From Planctomycetaceae bacterium (GTDB lineage Bacteria > Planctomycetota > Planctomycetia > Planctomycetales > Planctomycetaceae): a DNA stretch of 64,000 nucleotides. Shown one piece after another: positions 9,030-17,643 of this stretch. The notes beneath the pieces are model-generated. The model did no database searches and was not told the origin of the DNA. It worked only from the letters and a program-made list of their open reading frames with translations. Where the stretch lies: assembly GCA_018699955.1 (NCBI GenBank), contig JABISG010000123.1:124001-188000 (forward strand), in the 5' to 3' direction. Within the stretch, counting starts at the first letter, position 1. The number at the start of each line of letters is the position of its first letter. Both the position numbers and the translations under genes were made by a program.

Positions 9030-9263
9030 ATGTTGGTTTTGACTCGAAAGGTTGATGAAGAGATCGTTATCGCCGACAACATTCGGATTTGCGTGGTCGG
9101 AATTCAGAATGGCAAGGTTCAATTGGGGGTGTCCGCGCCGCGAGAAATACCCGTTCATCGAAGCGAGATTCATGATCGGATTCAATTCGAGCAGACGACG
9201 AATTCCCGCGGCGGATCAACCGTCTCTGGCGGTTCGATTGCCGTCGGTTCGATTGCCCGGTAG
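9030..9263 (+). CDS. csrA: carbon storage regulator CsrA
   Basis: A 77-residue protein. The first 55 residues are a clear CsrA/RsmA fold (MLVLTRKVDEEIVI, VVGIQNGKVQLGVSAP, PVHRSEIHDRI), including the conserved N-terminal strand and the VHR segment that contact GGA motifs in mRNA. CsrA dimers bind near ribosome sites and change translation or mRNA stability. The strong ribosome site AAGGAGGG lies just before the ATG at 9030. The C-terminal 20 residues are an extra Ser/Gly-rich tail encoded partly by a direct duplication (CGGTTCGATTGCC twice, 9234-9259) and are unlikely to be part of the fold. Confidence 0.93.
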   Translation: MLVLTRKVDEEIVIADNIRICVVGIQNGKVQLGVSAPREIPVHRSEIHDRIQFEQTTNSRGGSTVSGGSIAVGSIAR

Positions 9264-9588
9264 ATGAGGTTCGAGTGAAGTTGGGATTCTCGCCCGGCCT
9301 GCGCCCTCTTCTCGCCCAAGCACCGGTGGCCAGCCGGGGTGACACCACGCTTCCCGGCTGAGTGGCACGGCGGGTTCGCCTGTCGTTGTCGGCTGGATTC
9401 CCGCTTTATTGACCGAATTCCGGCCTCGACTACCGGGACAGAGCCGGGCCGCCCAAAACTTCGTGGCTGTCTTGTCCGCTTCCAATCGGGTTGCCTCATT
9501 TCGCCGAATCCTTTAGCATCCCCGCCGCACTTCGCCGTCTCCTGTTCAGATCCCCGTTTCCCGACCTCCGTTGCCGAGTTCCTTGCTC
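9264..9588. other. intergenic region, nothing identified
   Basis: These 325 bases between csrA and the next plus-strand gene contain no supported gene, hairpin terminator or repeat that I can recognise. Confidence 0.4.
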
Positions 9589-10659
9589 ATGTCGAGAAAC
9601 GTGCGCACGTTGTTGGTTCTACTGCAGATTCTCGTTGGCATTGAGAGTAGTTTGTCTGCCGAAGATGGGGGGATTGAGGGAACGTCGGGGTGGGTTCAGG
9701 TCGCAGAACAGCCAGCGATAGCAGGACCGCAGGCCGGAGAACAACCGCCGGGAATTCCATCGATCCAAGATGAAAACGGCTTTGACACTTCGCTGCCTCA
9801 GCCCCCGGCACTCGAAGAACATTTTGAATTGCCAAAAACAGAAGCCGTTCCGGATGTCTTCGAGGAAGCCGTCAGCGGTCGCCGCTACAACGACTCAGGA
9901 TGGTACAGCACGCCCGATTGGGGCGGCATGACGTGGCGTCCCGGGTCGGGGGGCCGCTTCGGTGAATTCGGATTGGCGGGCGCGGTGTCGATTCCGGTCA
10001 AGGGCTGGAAAGGGCTGTCGATCACCGATGGTTACGGGTACCACTTTCTGGATGGGCCGACGCGGACCGACATGCCGCCACGCGTTTTCGACTTCAACTG
10101 GGGCCTGCACTATTTTGGTGAAATCTCCGATAGCTGGTGGATCGATCTGGCATTCTCGGCCGGCTTGTATACCGACTTTGAAGACAGCGCCCGCGAGGGT
10201 TGGCGGTTCCCTTCGCACGCGGTGATCAGCTGGGAAGTCTCATCAGAAGTTCAACCCGTTGCCGGCGTGCGGTATTTCGATCGCGACAATCTGGGACTGC
10301 TGCCCGTGGCCGGCGTGATTCTGCGACCGGACGACGGCCTGCGAATCGAACTGGTCTATCCGGAACCGAAAGTCGCCTGGCGAATTTCGTGTGAAAACGA
10401 CAAAGAACATTGGATGTCGCTTTCCGGCCGAATCGGTGGCGGCGAATGGGCCATCGAACGCGACCGCACGGGGCTAGCCGACGTGGCCACCTACACCGAC
10501 TACGAACTCGTGCTCGGCTTCGACACCATCGACAACGGCGGCTCGATTTCATCCTTCGAAATCGGCTACGTCTTCGACCGCGACCTGGAGTACCGCTCCA
10601 ACCGAGGCAACAGAAACCTGCCCGAGACGTTCTTTCTCCGCTGGAGCACGCGGAAGTAG
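9589..10659 (+). CDS. exported hypothetical protein, probably beta-rich envelope protein
   Basis: A 356-residue protein with a signal peptide (MSRNVRTLLVLLQILVGIESSLSA). The ATG at 9589 is preferred over a TTG six codons upstream. Residues about 30-95 are proline- and glutamate-rich and probably disordered. From about 100 on there are alternating aromatic beta-strands ending in Trp/Phe/Tyr (DFNWGLHYFGEISDSWWIDLAF, FEIGYVFDRDLEYRS), with the protein closing in TFFLRWSTRK. The strand pattern and aromatic terminus resemble an outer-membrane barrel. The family is not one I can name. It is monocistronic. Confidence 0.55.
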   Translation: MSRNVRTLLVLLQILVGIESSLSAEDGGIEGTSGWVQVAEQPAIAGPQAGEQPPGIPSIQDENGFDTSLPQPPALEEHFELPKTEAVPDVFEEAVSGRRYNDSGWYSTPDWGGMTWRPGSGGRFGEFGLAGAVSIPVKGWKGLSITDGYGYHFLDGPTRTDMPPRVFDFNWGLHYFGEISDSWWIDLAFSAGLYTDFEDSAREGWRFPSHAVISWEVSSEVQPVAGVRYFDRDNLGLLPVAGVILRPDDGLRIELVYPEPKVAWRISCENDKEHWMSLSGRIGGGEWAIERDRTGLADVATYTDYELVLGFDTIDNGGSISSFEIGYVFDRDLEYRSNRGNRNLPETFFLRWSTRK

Positions 10660-10820
10660 TCTTCGTGGGCGGGGTTGGGTGAGTCCTTCTTGTTGGAGCG
10701 ACATCCCCTTTGCGAGTGCGGCAGTTGATGTTGCTCGGTCGCCGGCTTTCTGATAGTCACGCTCGGTCCACTCTGCCGCTCAGGATTATCTGTTGTCGAT
10801 CTGATGGAGTAAGAGTCCCC

Positions 10821-11600
10821 ATGAAGCGAACACTCCTCGTCTGCGCAATAGTAATCGGCTTACTGTCGGTGTGGGTCATCCTTCGTTGGGGCAGATTCGA
10901 TTTCACGACACCTCAGCGAACAATCACAGCGGTTGGCTCTGCGACTGTCGTGAGTTCTCCTGACTCGGTTCGACTCTTTCTGGAGGTCATCACGACGGGC
11001 AAGACGCTGGCATCCGCTCGTGAGGAAAATGCGAGCCGCGTGAACAAGGTCCGCGAAGCCTTAGTGGCACTGAAGCTCAACGACCTCAAGAGCAAAACGA
11101 GGGACGTCGATGTGACACTGGTTCACGCCGAAGGGAATGACGGAGGGAACGGGGTATTCGACCAACGAACTGAGCCAGATACCGTCATTGGCTACACGGT
11201 GACACATTCCTTTACGGTCCTGATCAAAGAGTCCGATCCAGATTCACTCAACGTCGCTGCCGGTCGGGTACTTGACACGGCATTGGAGAGTGGCGTCAAT
11301 CGGGTCTGGAACGTCTCGTTCTTCAAGGAAGACTCATCCGCAATGAGGCGTCAGGCGATGAGCGAGGCCGTCGAGAATGCCATTGCCAACGCACGCGCTT
11401 ACGCCGGAGGAGCCAACGTGCAGGTTGCGGATGTTCTGGTCATCAATGGGGACATCGACAGTATGTATCCATCGCAGGGGGGTGGACAGCAGGGACAGCA
11501 GGGCGGTTTCGGCGGCAGCATGGGCTTGGGTGTGCAAACATCCTTCCTTGCCGGTCAATGGGATGTCACTTGCAACGTGCGTGTCATCTGTCGGTTTTGA
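10821..11600 (+). CDS. SIMPL (DUF541) domain protein
   Basis: A 259-residue protein with an N-terminal membrane anchor (about 5-24) and a SIMPL/DUF541 domain from about 38. Landmarks are ITAVGSATVVSSPDSVRLFLEV at the domain start, the heptad-like ARAYAGGANVQVADVLVINGD and the closing VTCNVRVICRF. SIMPL proteins form periplasmic oligomers; some are linked to oxidative stress or channel-like assemblies, but activity is unclear. A Gly/Gln-rich loop (QGGGQQGQQGGFGG) sits near residue 225. The ATG at 10821 puts the hydrophobic anchor at the N-terminus; a longer frame from 10710 would add an unlikely Arg-rich stretch. Confidence 0.75.
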   Translation: MKRTLLVCAIVIGLLSVWVILRWGRFDFTTPQRTITAVGSATVVSSPDSVRLFLEVITTGKTLASAREENASRVNKVREALVALKLNDLKSKTRDVDVTLVHAEGNDGGNGVFDQRTEPDTVIGYTVTHSFTVLIKESDPDSLNVAAGRVLDTALESGVNRVWNVSFFKEDSSAMRRQAMSEAVENAIANARAYAGGANVQVADVLVINGDIDSMYPSQGGGQQGQQGGFGGSMGLGVQTSFLAGQWDVTCNVRVICRF

Positions 11601-12107
11601 CCTATCGGAGAACACAAAACAGTTCGATCGCACCGTTCGGTTCTGGCAGCATTGCGCAAGTGAATGCAAGAATCGCGCCCGTCACAGCAGCCCAGCAATC
11701 GGCTCACCGACGTAAATGTGATGCGGACGATTTATTCGTCTTACCGACTTGCCGTCGATGGGATGCTAAGGGAGTCGTAGCTGGTGGGGATACGTTTTTC
11801 GGGACGTTTTAGTGCGGTGGCGGGATGGGCGTCGATCTCGTCGGAACTGCCGGCCACGTTGCCGCCGTCGGCGAAGAAACCCGCGGGTACCGCGCCCCGG
11901 CGATTGACTGCCGTGAGATTCGCTGGTCACTTTCTTGCGATTTCTACCAGATTCCGATGCAGGTTTTTCCCCACCGCAGGGTTTGTCTCTCGCTAGGCGA
12001 ATTCGATCTTCCGGTCTTGCAGGAGTTCGACGGAAGATCGCCGGTCTTTTTCGGATGCTATGACTCTGCAGGCGCGCCGGCTTTCTACTTCCTCAATGAG
12101 GCATCCC
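11601..12107. other. intergenic region, nothing identified
   Basis: About 500 bases between two plus-strand genes. Several short frames cross it, but none has a recognisable protein, ribosome site or composition supporting a gene. No terminator or promoter stands out. Confidence 0.4.
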
Positions 12108-13205
12108 ATGTCGAAGTTTGTTTTGATCGCAATGTGCTTGTTCGCCGGGCTTTTCGTTTTTTGTGAGGCTGAGAGCCGGGAACAGGGGGACAAGGATAAA
12201 GACCAGTTGGTCCGAAAGCTCGAAAAGCGAGTCACATTTGAATTCAAGCGAACGCCGCTACGTCTGGCTATCGCGGACATTGCGGAGGCGACGGGGACGA
12301 CGATTGTCATCGATGGGCAGAGCCTGAAGCGTGAAGGGTATACGCAGAATATGTCGCAAACTTTCTCGTTCAAGAAACAGCCCGCTCGCGTCGCCCTTCA
12401 TCAAATATTGAAGCAATACGAACCGCTGGTCTTGTGCATCGATCAAAACAAGGCTGGTTTTGTTGTCACAACCAAGCGTGGCGCGAAGCAACGGAAGTTG
12501 GAGACGGTTCCATTGGATAAGCCGGCGAATCCTCAACCCGATGGTGGATCGGGTAGCCGCAAAAGTCTGATGTCGAAGGCCGCGTTGGATCGGCTGACGA
12601 AACGCTCGCTCGTTGAATTGAACGCGGATGTCGAGAACCCGGCCGCTTACCGAAAACGCTTTCGTTCTATTCAGCCTCGGCTGACAGCAATGCTTGTATT
12701 CGCACAGGTTGCCGAACGATACAAGAAAGACGTGACCTGGTCGGCCAACGCCGTCACGGTTCAGGCAATTGCGTTCCACCTTCGCACATTAAAACAACGA
12801 AGCGCCACGGGCTACACGGAGATGAAAGCCGGTGTAGCGGAAATCGAACGGATTGTTGCTGGCGGAAAGGTTGCAGCAAAAAAACGACCGGAAATCGAAG
12901 AGGACAAAGAGCTGCCACGCTTGATGAAGCGTATGGAACAGGCATTCAAACGGCTCAAGGCAGCCAGAGGTGAAAAGAAACCGACCGCTGTTCAAATTCA
13001 GGCCGCTCTTGATGAGGCGACGTTGATAGCCGTGATCGCGAACTTAGTCGAAAACACTGATGGGTATGCCGATGACGACGACTGGACGGCGGGCGCCAAG
13101 AAACTCCAAGTGTCCAGCCGTGCCATCAAGGATGTGAAAACGTTGAAGTCACAACTGGCCGTGGTGGGTCGCAGCTGCTCGACGTGCCATGAGTCGTATC
13201 GCTGA
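12108..13205 (+). CDS. exported STN-like + cytochrome c'-like protein
   Basis: A 365-residue secreted protein. The signal peptide is about residues 1-22 (VLIAMCLFAGLFVFCEAES). Residues about 38-115 look like a secretin/TonB short N-terminal (STN) domain (VTFEFKRTPLRLAIADIAEATGT). The C-terminal half (about 155-365) is all-helical and ends in CSTCHESYR. A CxxCH motif in the last ten residues of a four-helix bundle is the hallmark of cytochrome c', so covalent c-type heme is expected. The ATG at 12108 begins the signal peptide; earlier in-frame ATGs at 12060 and 12096 would add a polar extension. The role is unknown, perhaps gas binding or electron transfer combined with a docking domain. Confidence 0.65.
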   Translation: MSKFVLIAMCLFAGLFVFCEAESREQGDKDKDQLVRKLEKRVTFEFKRTPLRLAIADIAEATGTTIVIDGQSLKREGYTQNMSQTFSFKKQPARVALHQILKQYEPLVLCIDQNKAGFVVTTKRGAKQRKLETVPLDKPANPQPDGGSGSRKSLMSKAALDRLTKRSLVELNADVENPAAYRKRFRSIQPRLTAMLVFAQVAERYKKDVTWSANAVTVQAIAFHLRTLKQRSATGYTEMKAGVAEIERIVAGGKVAAKKRPEIEEDKELPRLMKRMEQAFKRLKAARGEKKPTAVQIQAALDEATLIAVIANLVENTDGYADDDDWTAGAKKLQVSSRAIKDVKTLKSQLAVVGRSCSTCHESYR

Positions 13206-13308
13206 ATCGGTGGGAACAGCCGTGCCACACTCTGTCCGCGCACCGACGGAGCGACGCAATGCCTTGCGCCCCGCCATCCACCCCGATGTGTCGGAATCTC
13301 GCGAATCC

Positions 13309-14298
13309 CTACTTCCAGGTGTTGTCTTTCTGCGGTTTGCCGTTTGTCGTCAGAATCTGGAAGTGGTGGAAGCCGGCGTTCATGCCTGAATAACGCCAGA
13401 CGACCTTTTTGTCGCGGGTGACTTCAAACAGTTTGACCTGTTTTCCTTTGGCGTGATAGCTGGTGATGACCGTGTTGCCGTTGGGCAATCGTTGGACACC
13501 GCAGGCGTCATCGAACAGGCGTTCTCCAATGTCGTCATTGGTCACACTCCAGACGATGTTGCCTTTGGCATCCACTTCAATAATGCGGTTGCCGTTGGTG
13601 CAGCCGATGAGCGTGTTGCCGTCTTTCAGCCGGATGGCGGTGAAGGGCCAATCGCGTCTTTGGCGGCCTCGGTCGTCGGTCGGAAACGAACGCAAGACCT
13701 TGCCGGTGTCGGGATCGTATTCTTTGACCGCGAAGTCGAGCAGATGCGGTGCGATGTAATTGCCATTCGGCAGCACGCGCAACATTCGCGTTTGCATGTG
13801 AGCATTCTTCGTTTGACACTGCAGCGGAGTCGTCTTGACGATTTCCCCTTGTCGGTTGATCACAATCGCGCGTGGTTGCGGTCCCAACTCGGCAACGAGG
13901 AACTTGTCCCCCGGCAATGGAATAGCCGTGCTGATCTCTTTCTGCTGACCTTTGTATTGAAAGACGATCTTCTTGGTTTTTCGTTCAACTTCGACGACGC
14001 CGCCGTTGGGGAAGCCTTTCGTTCCATAGAGCGCCAACAAGACGTTGCCGTTGGGTAAGACCCAGCCGTCACTGGCCGGCATGTCGAATTTCCATTCCAC
14101 TTTCCCGTCCTCACCAACAATCACCGCCCGGTTTGCCTTGCCGACACCGAGGAACGAATGTGTGACGGAGGCGTCTTCGGCGAAGGCGTCAGGCGATGGG
14201 GCAAAACTAATCGCTGCAGCGAGAATCGCCAGTAGTGCGGCGTACAACTTAAACGGCCGGATATGGTTTTGGGGGAAGTATGCGATTGAAGTTGTCAT
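13309..14298 (-). CDS. exported beta-propeller protein (PQQ-like / arylsulfotransferase-like)
   Basis: A 329-residue protein with a signal peptide cleaved near DAFA-ED (about residue 41). The rest consists of repeated propeller blades, each carrying a variant of LPNGN (LPNGNVLLALYG, LPNGNYIAP, RLPNGNTVITSY) alternating with lines such as GKVEWKF, GNIVWSV and KVVWRYSG. This is the common short planctomycete PQQ-like propeller. It has no visible catalytic site and probably acts in the periplasm in binding or scaffolding. AGGA lies 11 bases before the ATG. It converges on the cytochrome c'-like gene at 12108. Confidence 0.75.
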   Translation of the reverse strand: MTTSIAYFPQNHIRPFKLYAALLAILAAAISFAPSPDAFAEDASVTHSFLGVGKANRAVIVGEDGKVEWKFDMPASDGWVLPNGNVLLALYGTKGFPNGGVVEVERKTKKIVFQYKGQQKEISTAIPLPGDKFLVAELGPQPRAIVINRQGEIVKTTPLQCQTKNAHMQTRMLRVLPNGNYIAPHLLDFAVKEYDPDTGKVLRSFPTDDRGRQRRDWPFTAIRLKDGNTLIGCTNGNRIIEVDAKGNIVWSVTNDDIGERLFDDACGVQRLPNGNTVITSYHAKGKQVKLFEVTRDKKVVWRYSGMNAGFHHFQILTTNGKPQKDNTWK

Positions 14299-14619
14299 GA
14301 TTCTTGAATTCCTGAATGATCGGTGAGCAGTCGTAGTTGAGAGTTCATTCTAACGGGCAAGCGAACCGAAGTCGCGTTTGTCGGCCAAATTCGCGAGACA
14401 ATTGTCAATGCGATTCTGGAATCGCTCCGCAAGATGAAAACCATCTGCAACGGAACTGCCCGTCGCAGTTTGCATCGGCCGGGCGGTCGTCATAGACTGC
14501 TTGCAGTCGCGGGAGTTCGGGCCGTTTTTCGGTGATGGGTTGCTCTCTTTTTACGGTCTCCAAAACGAGGAGACCACTATCGGCGACTGATCTTGAAATC
14601 CCCGGAGAGAACGCAGCGA
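14299..14619. other. intergenic region upstream of the dehydrogenase gene
   Basis: These 321 bases separate two divergent genes and must contain both promoters, but no -35/-10 pair is convincing. An open frame without a usable start codon crosses 14345-14537 on the plus strand and is not called. Confidence 0.35.
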
Positions 14620-15645
14620 ATGAAAACAATCAGACTCGAAGAACCCCGGAACCTTCAGCATGCCGACATCGGGGAACCCGATTCGCCGGGACCCGGACAG
14701 GCCCTTGTGAGAACCCACCGGATGGGGATCTGCGGGACCGATTACAGCGGCTATCTTGGGAAAATGCCCTTCATTAGTTACCCGCTGATTCTCGGACACG
14801 AGTTGGGTGTCGAAGTGCTGGAAGTTGGCGACGGAGTGACGAACGTCGCAGTCGGCGAGAAGTGCAGCGTCGAACCCTACATGAATTGCGGCACCTGTTA
14901 TCCCTGCCGCAGAGGAAACACGAATTGCTGCGAAACGTTGAACGTGATTGGCGTGATGGTGGATGGTGGCCTGTGCGAGCGATTTCTCATTCGTGCCGAC
15001 AAGTTGCATCCGTCCGAGATCTTGTCGTACGAGCAACTGGCATTGGTCGAAACGCTGGGGATTGGTTGTCACGCGACAGATCGAGCGAAGCCGAAACAAG
15101 GGGATCACGTACTGATTATCGGCGCCGGACCCATCGGACTGGCGACGCTGGAGTTCACACGTTTGACCGGTGCGGAGATCACCGTGATGGACGTGGTGGA
15201 ATCGCGGCTGGAGTTTTGTCGCGAGACTTACGGCGTGCCGCACACGGTGTTGTTCAAGGGCGACGGCAGTGAGTTCGATCAAATGCTCGAAATTACCGGT
15301 GGCGACAAATACGCCGTTGTGACCGATGCGACCGGCAGCGACAAGTCGATGTCGACAGCGTTGGCGTATGTCGCACATACTGGATCGTTGGTTTACCTGG
15401 GCATTACGACAAAGGAAATCTCATTCTTTCAGGCGGCCATGCACAAACCGGAATTGACAATCAAGAGTTCACGCAACGCGCTGGCCGCCGACTTCACACG
15501 CATCATCAGTCTGATCGAAGACGGCACAATCAACACGGGACCGTGGATCACACATCGCACGTCGTTTGATGATGTCATCGGTGAATTCGAGACATTCACA
15601 CGCCCCGAGTCGGGCGTTATCAAAGCGGTGATTGAAGTCACATGA
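14620..15645 (+). CDS. Zn-dependent medium-chain dehydrogenase, likely L-galactonate/aldonate type
   Basis: A 341-residue MDR-family dehydrogenase. Catalytic zinc ligands are seen in GICGTD and ILGHE. The structural zinc lobe is CGTCYPCRRGNTNCC, and the NAD-binding turn is IGAGPIG. The segments FISYPLILGHE, NCCETLNVIGV..DGG and HKPELTIKSSRNA recall E. coli L-galactonate 5-dehydrogenase (LgoD/YjjN), which makes D-tagaturonate. The next gene, 76 bases downstream, is a tagaturonate epimerase, which supports a hexonate-to-hexuronate step. The exact substrate is inferred; L-threonine or polyol dehydrogenase activity remains possible. The ATG at 14620 has GGAGAG upstream; a TTG nine codons earlier is less likely. 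Confidence 0.75.
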   Translation: MKTIRLEEPRNLQHADIGEPDSPGPGQALVRTHRMGICGTDYSGYLGKMPFISYPLILGHELGVEVLEVGDGVTNVAVGEKCSVEPYMNCGTCYPCRRGNTNCCETLNVIGVMVDGGLCERFLIRADKLHPSEILSYEQLALVETLGIGCHATDRAKPKQGDHVLIIGAGPIGLATLEFTRLTGAEITVMDVVESRLEFCRETYGVPHTVLFKGDGSEFDQMLEITGGDKYAVVTDATGSDKSMSTALAYVAHTGSLVYLGITTKEISFFQAAMHKPELTIKSSRNALAADFTRIISLIEDGTINTGPWITHRTSFDDVIGEFETFTRPESGVIKAVIEVT

Positions 15646-15721
15646 TGTCTCTGCAGCCGGGCCGCGGGCAGGCTGTTGAGTTTCTTGAGAACAACGATTT
15701 GTGTAGAGAAAATCGCGAACG

Positions 15722-17002
15722 ATGAGCGAACAAGAAAAAGAACAATGCGTGACTCTCGGTCTGGCTCCGAGTTTTGGGTTTGGTGACCGCATCGGTTTGG
15801 CAACGCCGGGGCATGTGGAAGCGATGAAGCGGGCGGGCAACGGCATCGAGCCGATTTTCCCGCAGCAGTCGATTCGTGAGATGACCCGCACCGAGCGCAC
15901 TCCCCAGCAAGTGATGGACGACGCGCTGAATGGTGCGATGGCCGCCGGTTGGACGGGGCGCATTGGAGCAGACGCCGACCATTTGAAGACGACCGAGGAT
16001 GTTGATGTCACCGCCGCAGCTGGTTTCACGTTCTTTACGATCGATCCGTCCGGCGACGTCGATCAGCAGGCGGACGACCACGATGAGGCAACGTTGCGCG
16101 AGAAGTTTGCGGCGGCTCGCGAAACGGCACCGTGGTATGACAGCTATCTCGGGCAATCCATCGATTTACCAACGGGTACAATGATTGAACTCACTGAGGA
16201 ATCCTGCATGCGGGCGGCAGTGAAATACGGGCCGGCCATTCGCAGCGCACTGCGTCTAAGCGATCATATTCGTAACGTACACGAGTCCACGGGACGCGAC
16301 TACGAAATTGAACTCTCGGTCGATGAAACCGACCAGCCGACAACGCTGTCTGAACACTATATCATAGCGCACCAATGTCTGGACGGCGACATGAAGTTGG
16401 TGAGCCTCGCGCCGCGATTTATAGGGGATTTGGAAAAGGGCATTGACTATATAGGGGACGTCGCCGCACTCGAAACGTCGCTGAACGATCATGCGGCAAT
16501 CGCCGATTTACTTGGACCCTATAAGCTGAGTCTACACTCCGGTTCGGACAAGCTCTCGATGTATCCGGCATTGGCCCGGGCGACACAGGGGCGGTTTCAC
16601 GTCAAGACGGCGGGGACGAGTTATCTCGAAGCTTTGCGCGCTGTTGCGAGGCACGATGAGCCGCTGTTCCGCCGCATCGTTCGGTTTGCACGCAGTCGAT
16701 ATGACACCGACAAGGCCACCTACCACGTCTCGGCCACGAATGACGCCGTGTCGGATGAAGACGGCCTCGATGCGGTCCGGCTTGAACAGATTTATCTTGA
16801 ACGCTGGGCCGACGTGCCACAGGGGCTCGGTTTCACGGAGCCTGGCAGACAAATACTGCACTGCACGTTCGGTTCAACTTTGACCGATCCGGAACTAGGT
16901 CCGGCAGTGCGATCAGTGCTGGAATCTAACCCTGAGACTTACACGGAAGTTCTCGCGGATCACTTTTCCCGCCATCTGGAGGCGCTAGCTGCAGGTATGT
17001 GA
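15722..17002 (+). CDS. uxaE: tagaturonate epimerase family protein UxaE
   Basis: A 426-residue protein of the UxaE family, which interconverts D-tagaturonate and D-fructuronate by C4 epimerisation and was described in Thermotoga. Recognisable features are the N-terminal PSFGFGDRIGLATPGH, DADHLKT and the highly characteristic YKLSLHSGSDKLSMYP near residue 265, with later KTAGTSYLEALR. It follows the dehydrogenase at 14620 on the same strand, and the pair probably forms an operon feeding fructuronate into the 2-keto-3-deoxygluconate route, whose further genes are not in this window. Two ATAGGGGA sequences inside the gene (16421 and 16451) are a chance duplication. Confidence 0.85.
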   Translation: MSEQEKEQCVTLGLAPSFGFGDRIGLATPGHVEAMKRAGNGIEPIFPQQSIREMTRTERTPQQVMDDALNGAMAAGWTGRIGADADHLKTTEDVDVTAAAGFTFFTIDPSGDVDQQADDHDEATLREKFAAARETAPWYDSYLGQSIDLPTGTMIELTEESCMRAAVKYGPAIRSALRLSDHIRNVHESTGRDYEIELSVDETDQPTTLSEHYIIAHQCLDGDMKLVSLAPRFIGDLEKGIDYIGDVAALETSLNDHAAIADLLGPYKLSLHSGSDKLSMYPALARATQGRFHVKTAGTSYLEALRAVARHDEPLFRRIVRFARSRYDTDKATYHVSATNDAVSDEDGLDAVRLEQIYLERWADVPQGLGFTEPGRQILHCTFGSTLTDPELGPAVRSVLESNPETYTEVLADHFSRHLEALAAGM

Positions 17003-17114
17003 CACCCGACAAGATTGAGTCGCCGAGAAAGTGGACGTAGGTTGGCTTGATTGACAAATAGTGCTTGTCCTGCTTTTATTTTGGAAACGTAACCATCTCA
17101 ACTGGAGCAGCGAC

Positions 17115-17486
17115 ATGGCAAAGAAGCGATCAGCAAACGGATTCAACATGGCAGCCGAGATCCGGAGCCTCCTTGAGGAGAGCCGGGATCTTTCCGGCAA
17201 GGAAGTGTACGCGGGGCTGAAAAAGAAGTTCCCTAAGCAAGATATCAACGAAAGCAGTTGCGGTGTCGCTTTCTCGGGAGCACGCAAGAAACTTGGCATC
17301 TCGGCCAAACGCGGCAAGAAACGGACGACGGCCAAGACGACCGTCCGCAAGATGAAGCCGACCGCTGCCGCGCAAGCTGTCGATTTGAACGCGCTGCAAG
17401 CCGCTGCGAAGTTCGTTTCGGAAGTGGGCGACGCCGAAAAGGGCATTGCGGCGATCCGACAATTGCGGTCCCTGCAGTTTCAGTAA
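17115..17486 (+). CDS. small basic hypothetical protein, possibly DNA-binding
   Basis: A 123-residue protein rich in Lys and Arg. The N-terminal 65 residues look like a small helical domain (MAAEIRSLLEESRDLSGKEVYAGLKKKFP, SGARKKLGIS), similar in style to short planctomycete proteins of unknown function. A basic linker (RGKKRTTAKTTVRKMKP) and a C-terminal helix follow. The basic linker suggests nucleic acid binding. The ATG at 17115 has GGAG ten bases upstream; a GTG at 17061 would add a hydrophobic extension with no support. No assigned function. Confidence 0.6.
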   Translation: MAKKRSANGFNMAAEIRSLLEESRDLSGKEVYAGLKKKFPKQDINESSCGVAFSGARKKLGISAKRGKKRTTAKTTVRKMKPTAAAQAVDLNALQAAAKFVSEVGDAEKGIAAIRQLRSLQFQ

Positions 17487-17508
17487 ACCGCTGTTAACGC
17501 CAGTTTGA

Positions 17509-17632
17509 AACCCTCTCCCCGGTGGGGGAGAGGGACAGCTTCAAAGCCTAAGGCAATTGAAGCAGGGTGAGGGTGGCCGATGCGCCGAAAAACAGCCCTC
17601 ACCCCAACCCTCTCCCAGAGGGAGAGGGAGCT
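17509..17632. repeat. compound palindromic repeat (CCCTCTCCC family)
   Basis: Two perfect hairpins, CCCTCTCCCC / GGGGAGAGGG (17511-17534) and CCCTCTCCC / GGGAGAGGG (17608-17628), bracket a third pairing of GGGTGAGGG (17566-17574) with CCCTCACCC (17596-17604). This is a widespread intergenic repeat type in GC-rich bacteria. It lies between convergent genes and could also terminate transcription. Confidence 0.75.
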
Positions 17633-17643
17633 GGAAACCAGCG

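Noticed and set aside
11825..12166. A 113-codon frame in the 11601-12107 gap
   Set aside because: It runs into the start of the cytochrome c'-like gene in another frame, lacks a ribosome site and shows no domain.
14345..14537. A plus-strand open frame of about 60 codons before the dehydrogenase gene
   Set aside because: No ATG, GTG or TTG start is present near its beginning, and the protein resembles nothing known to me.
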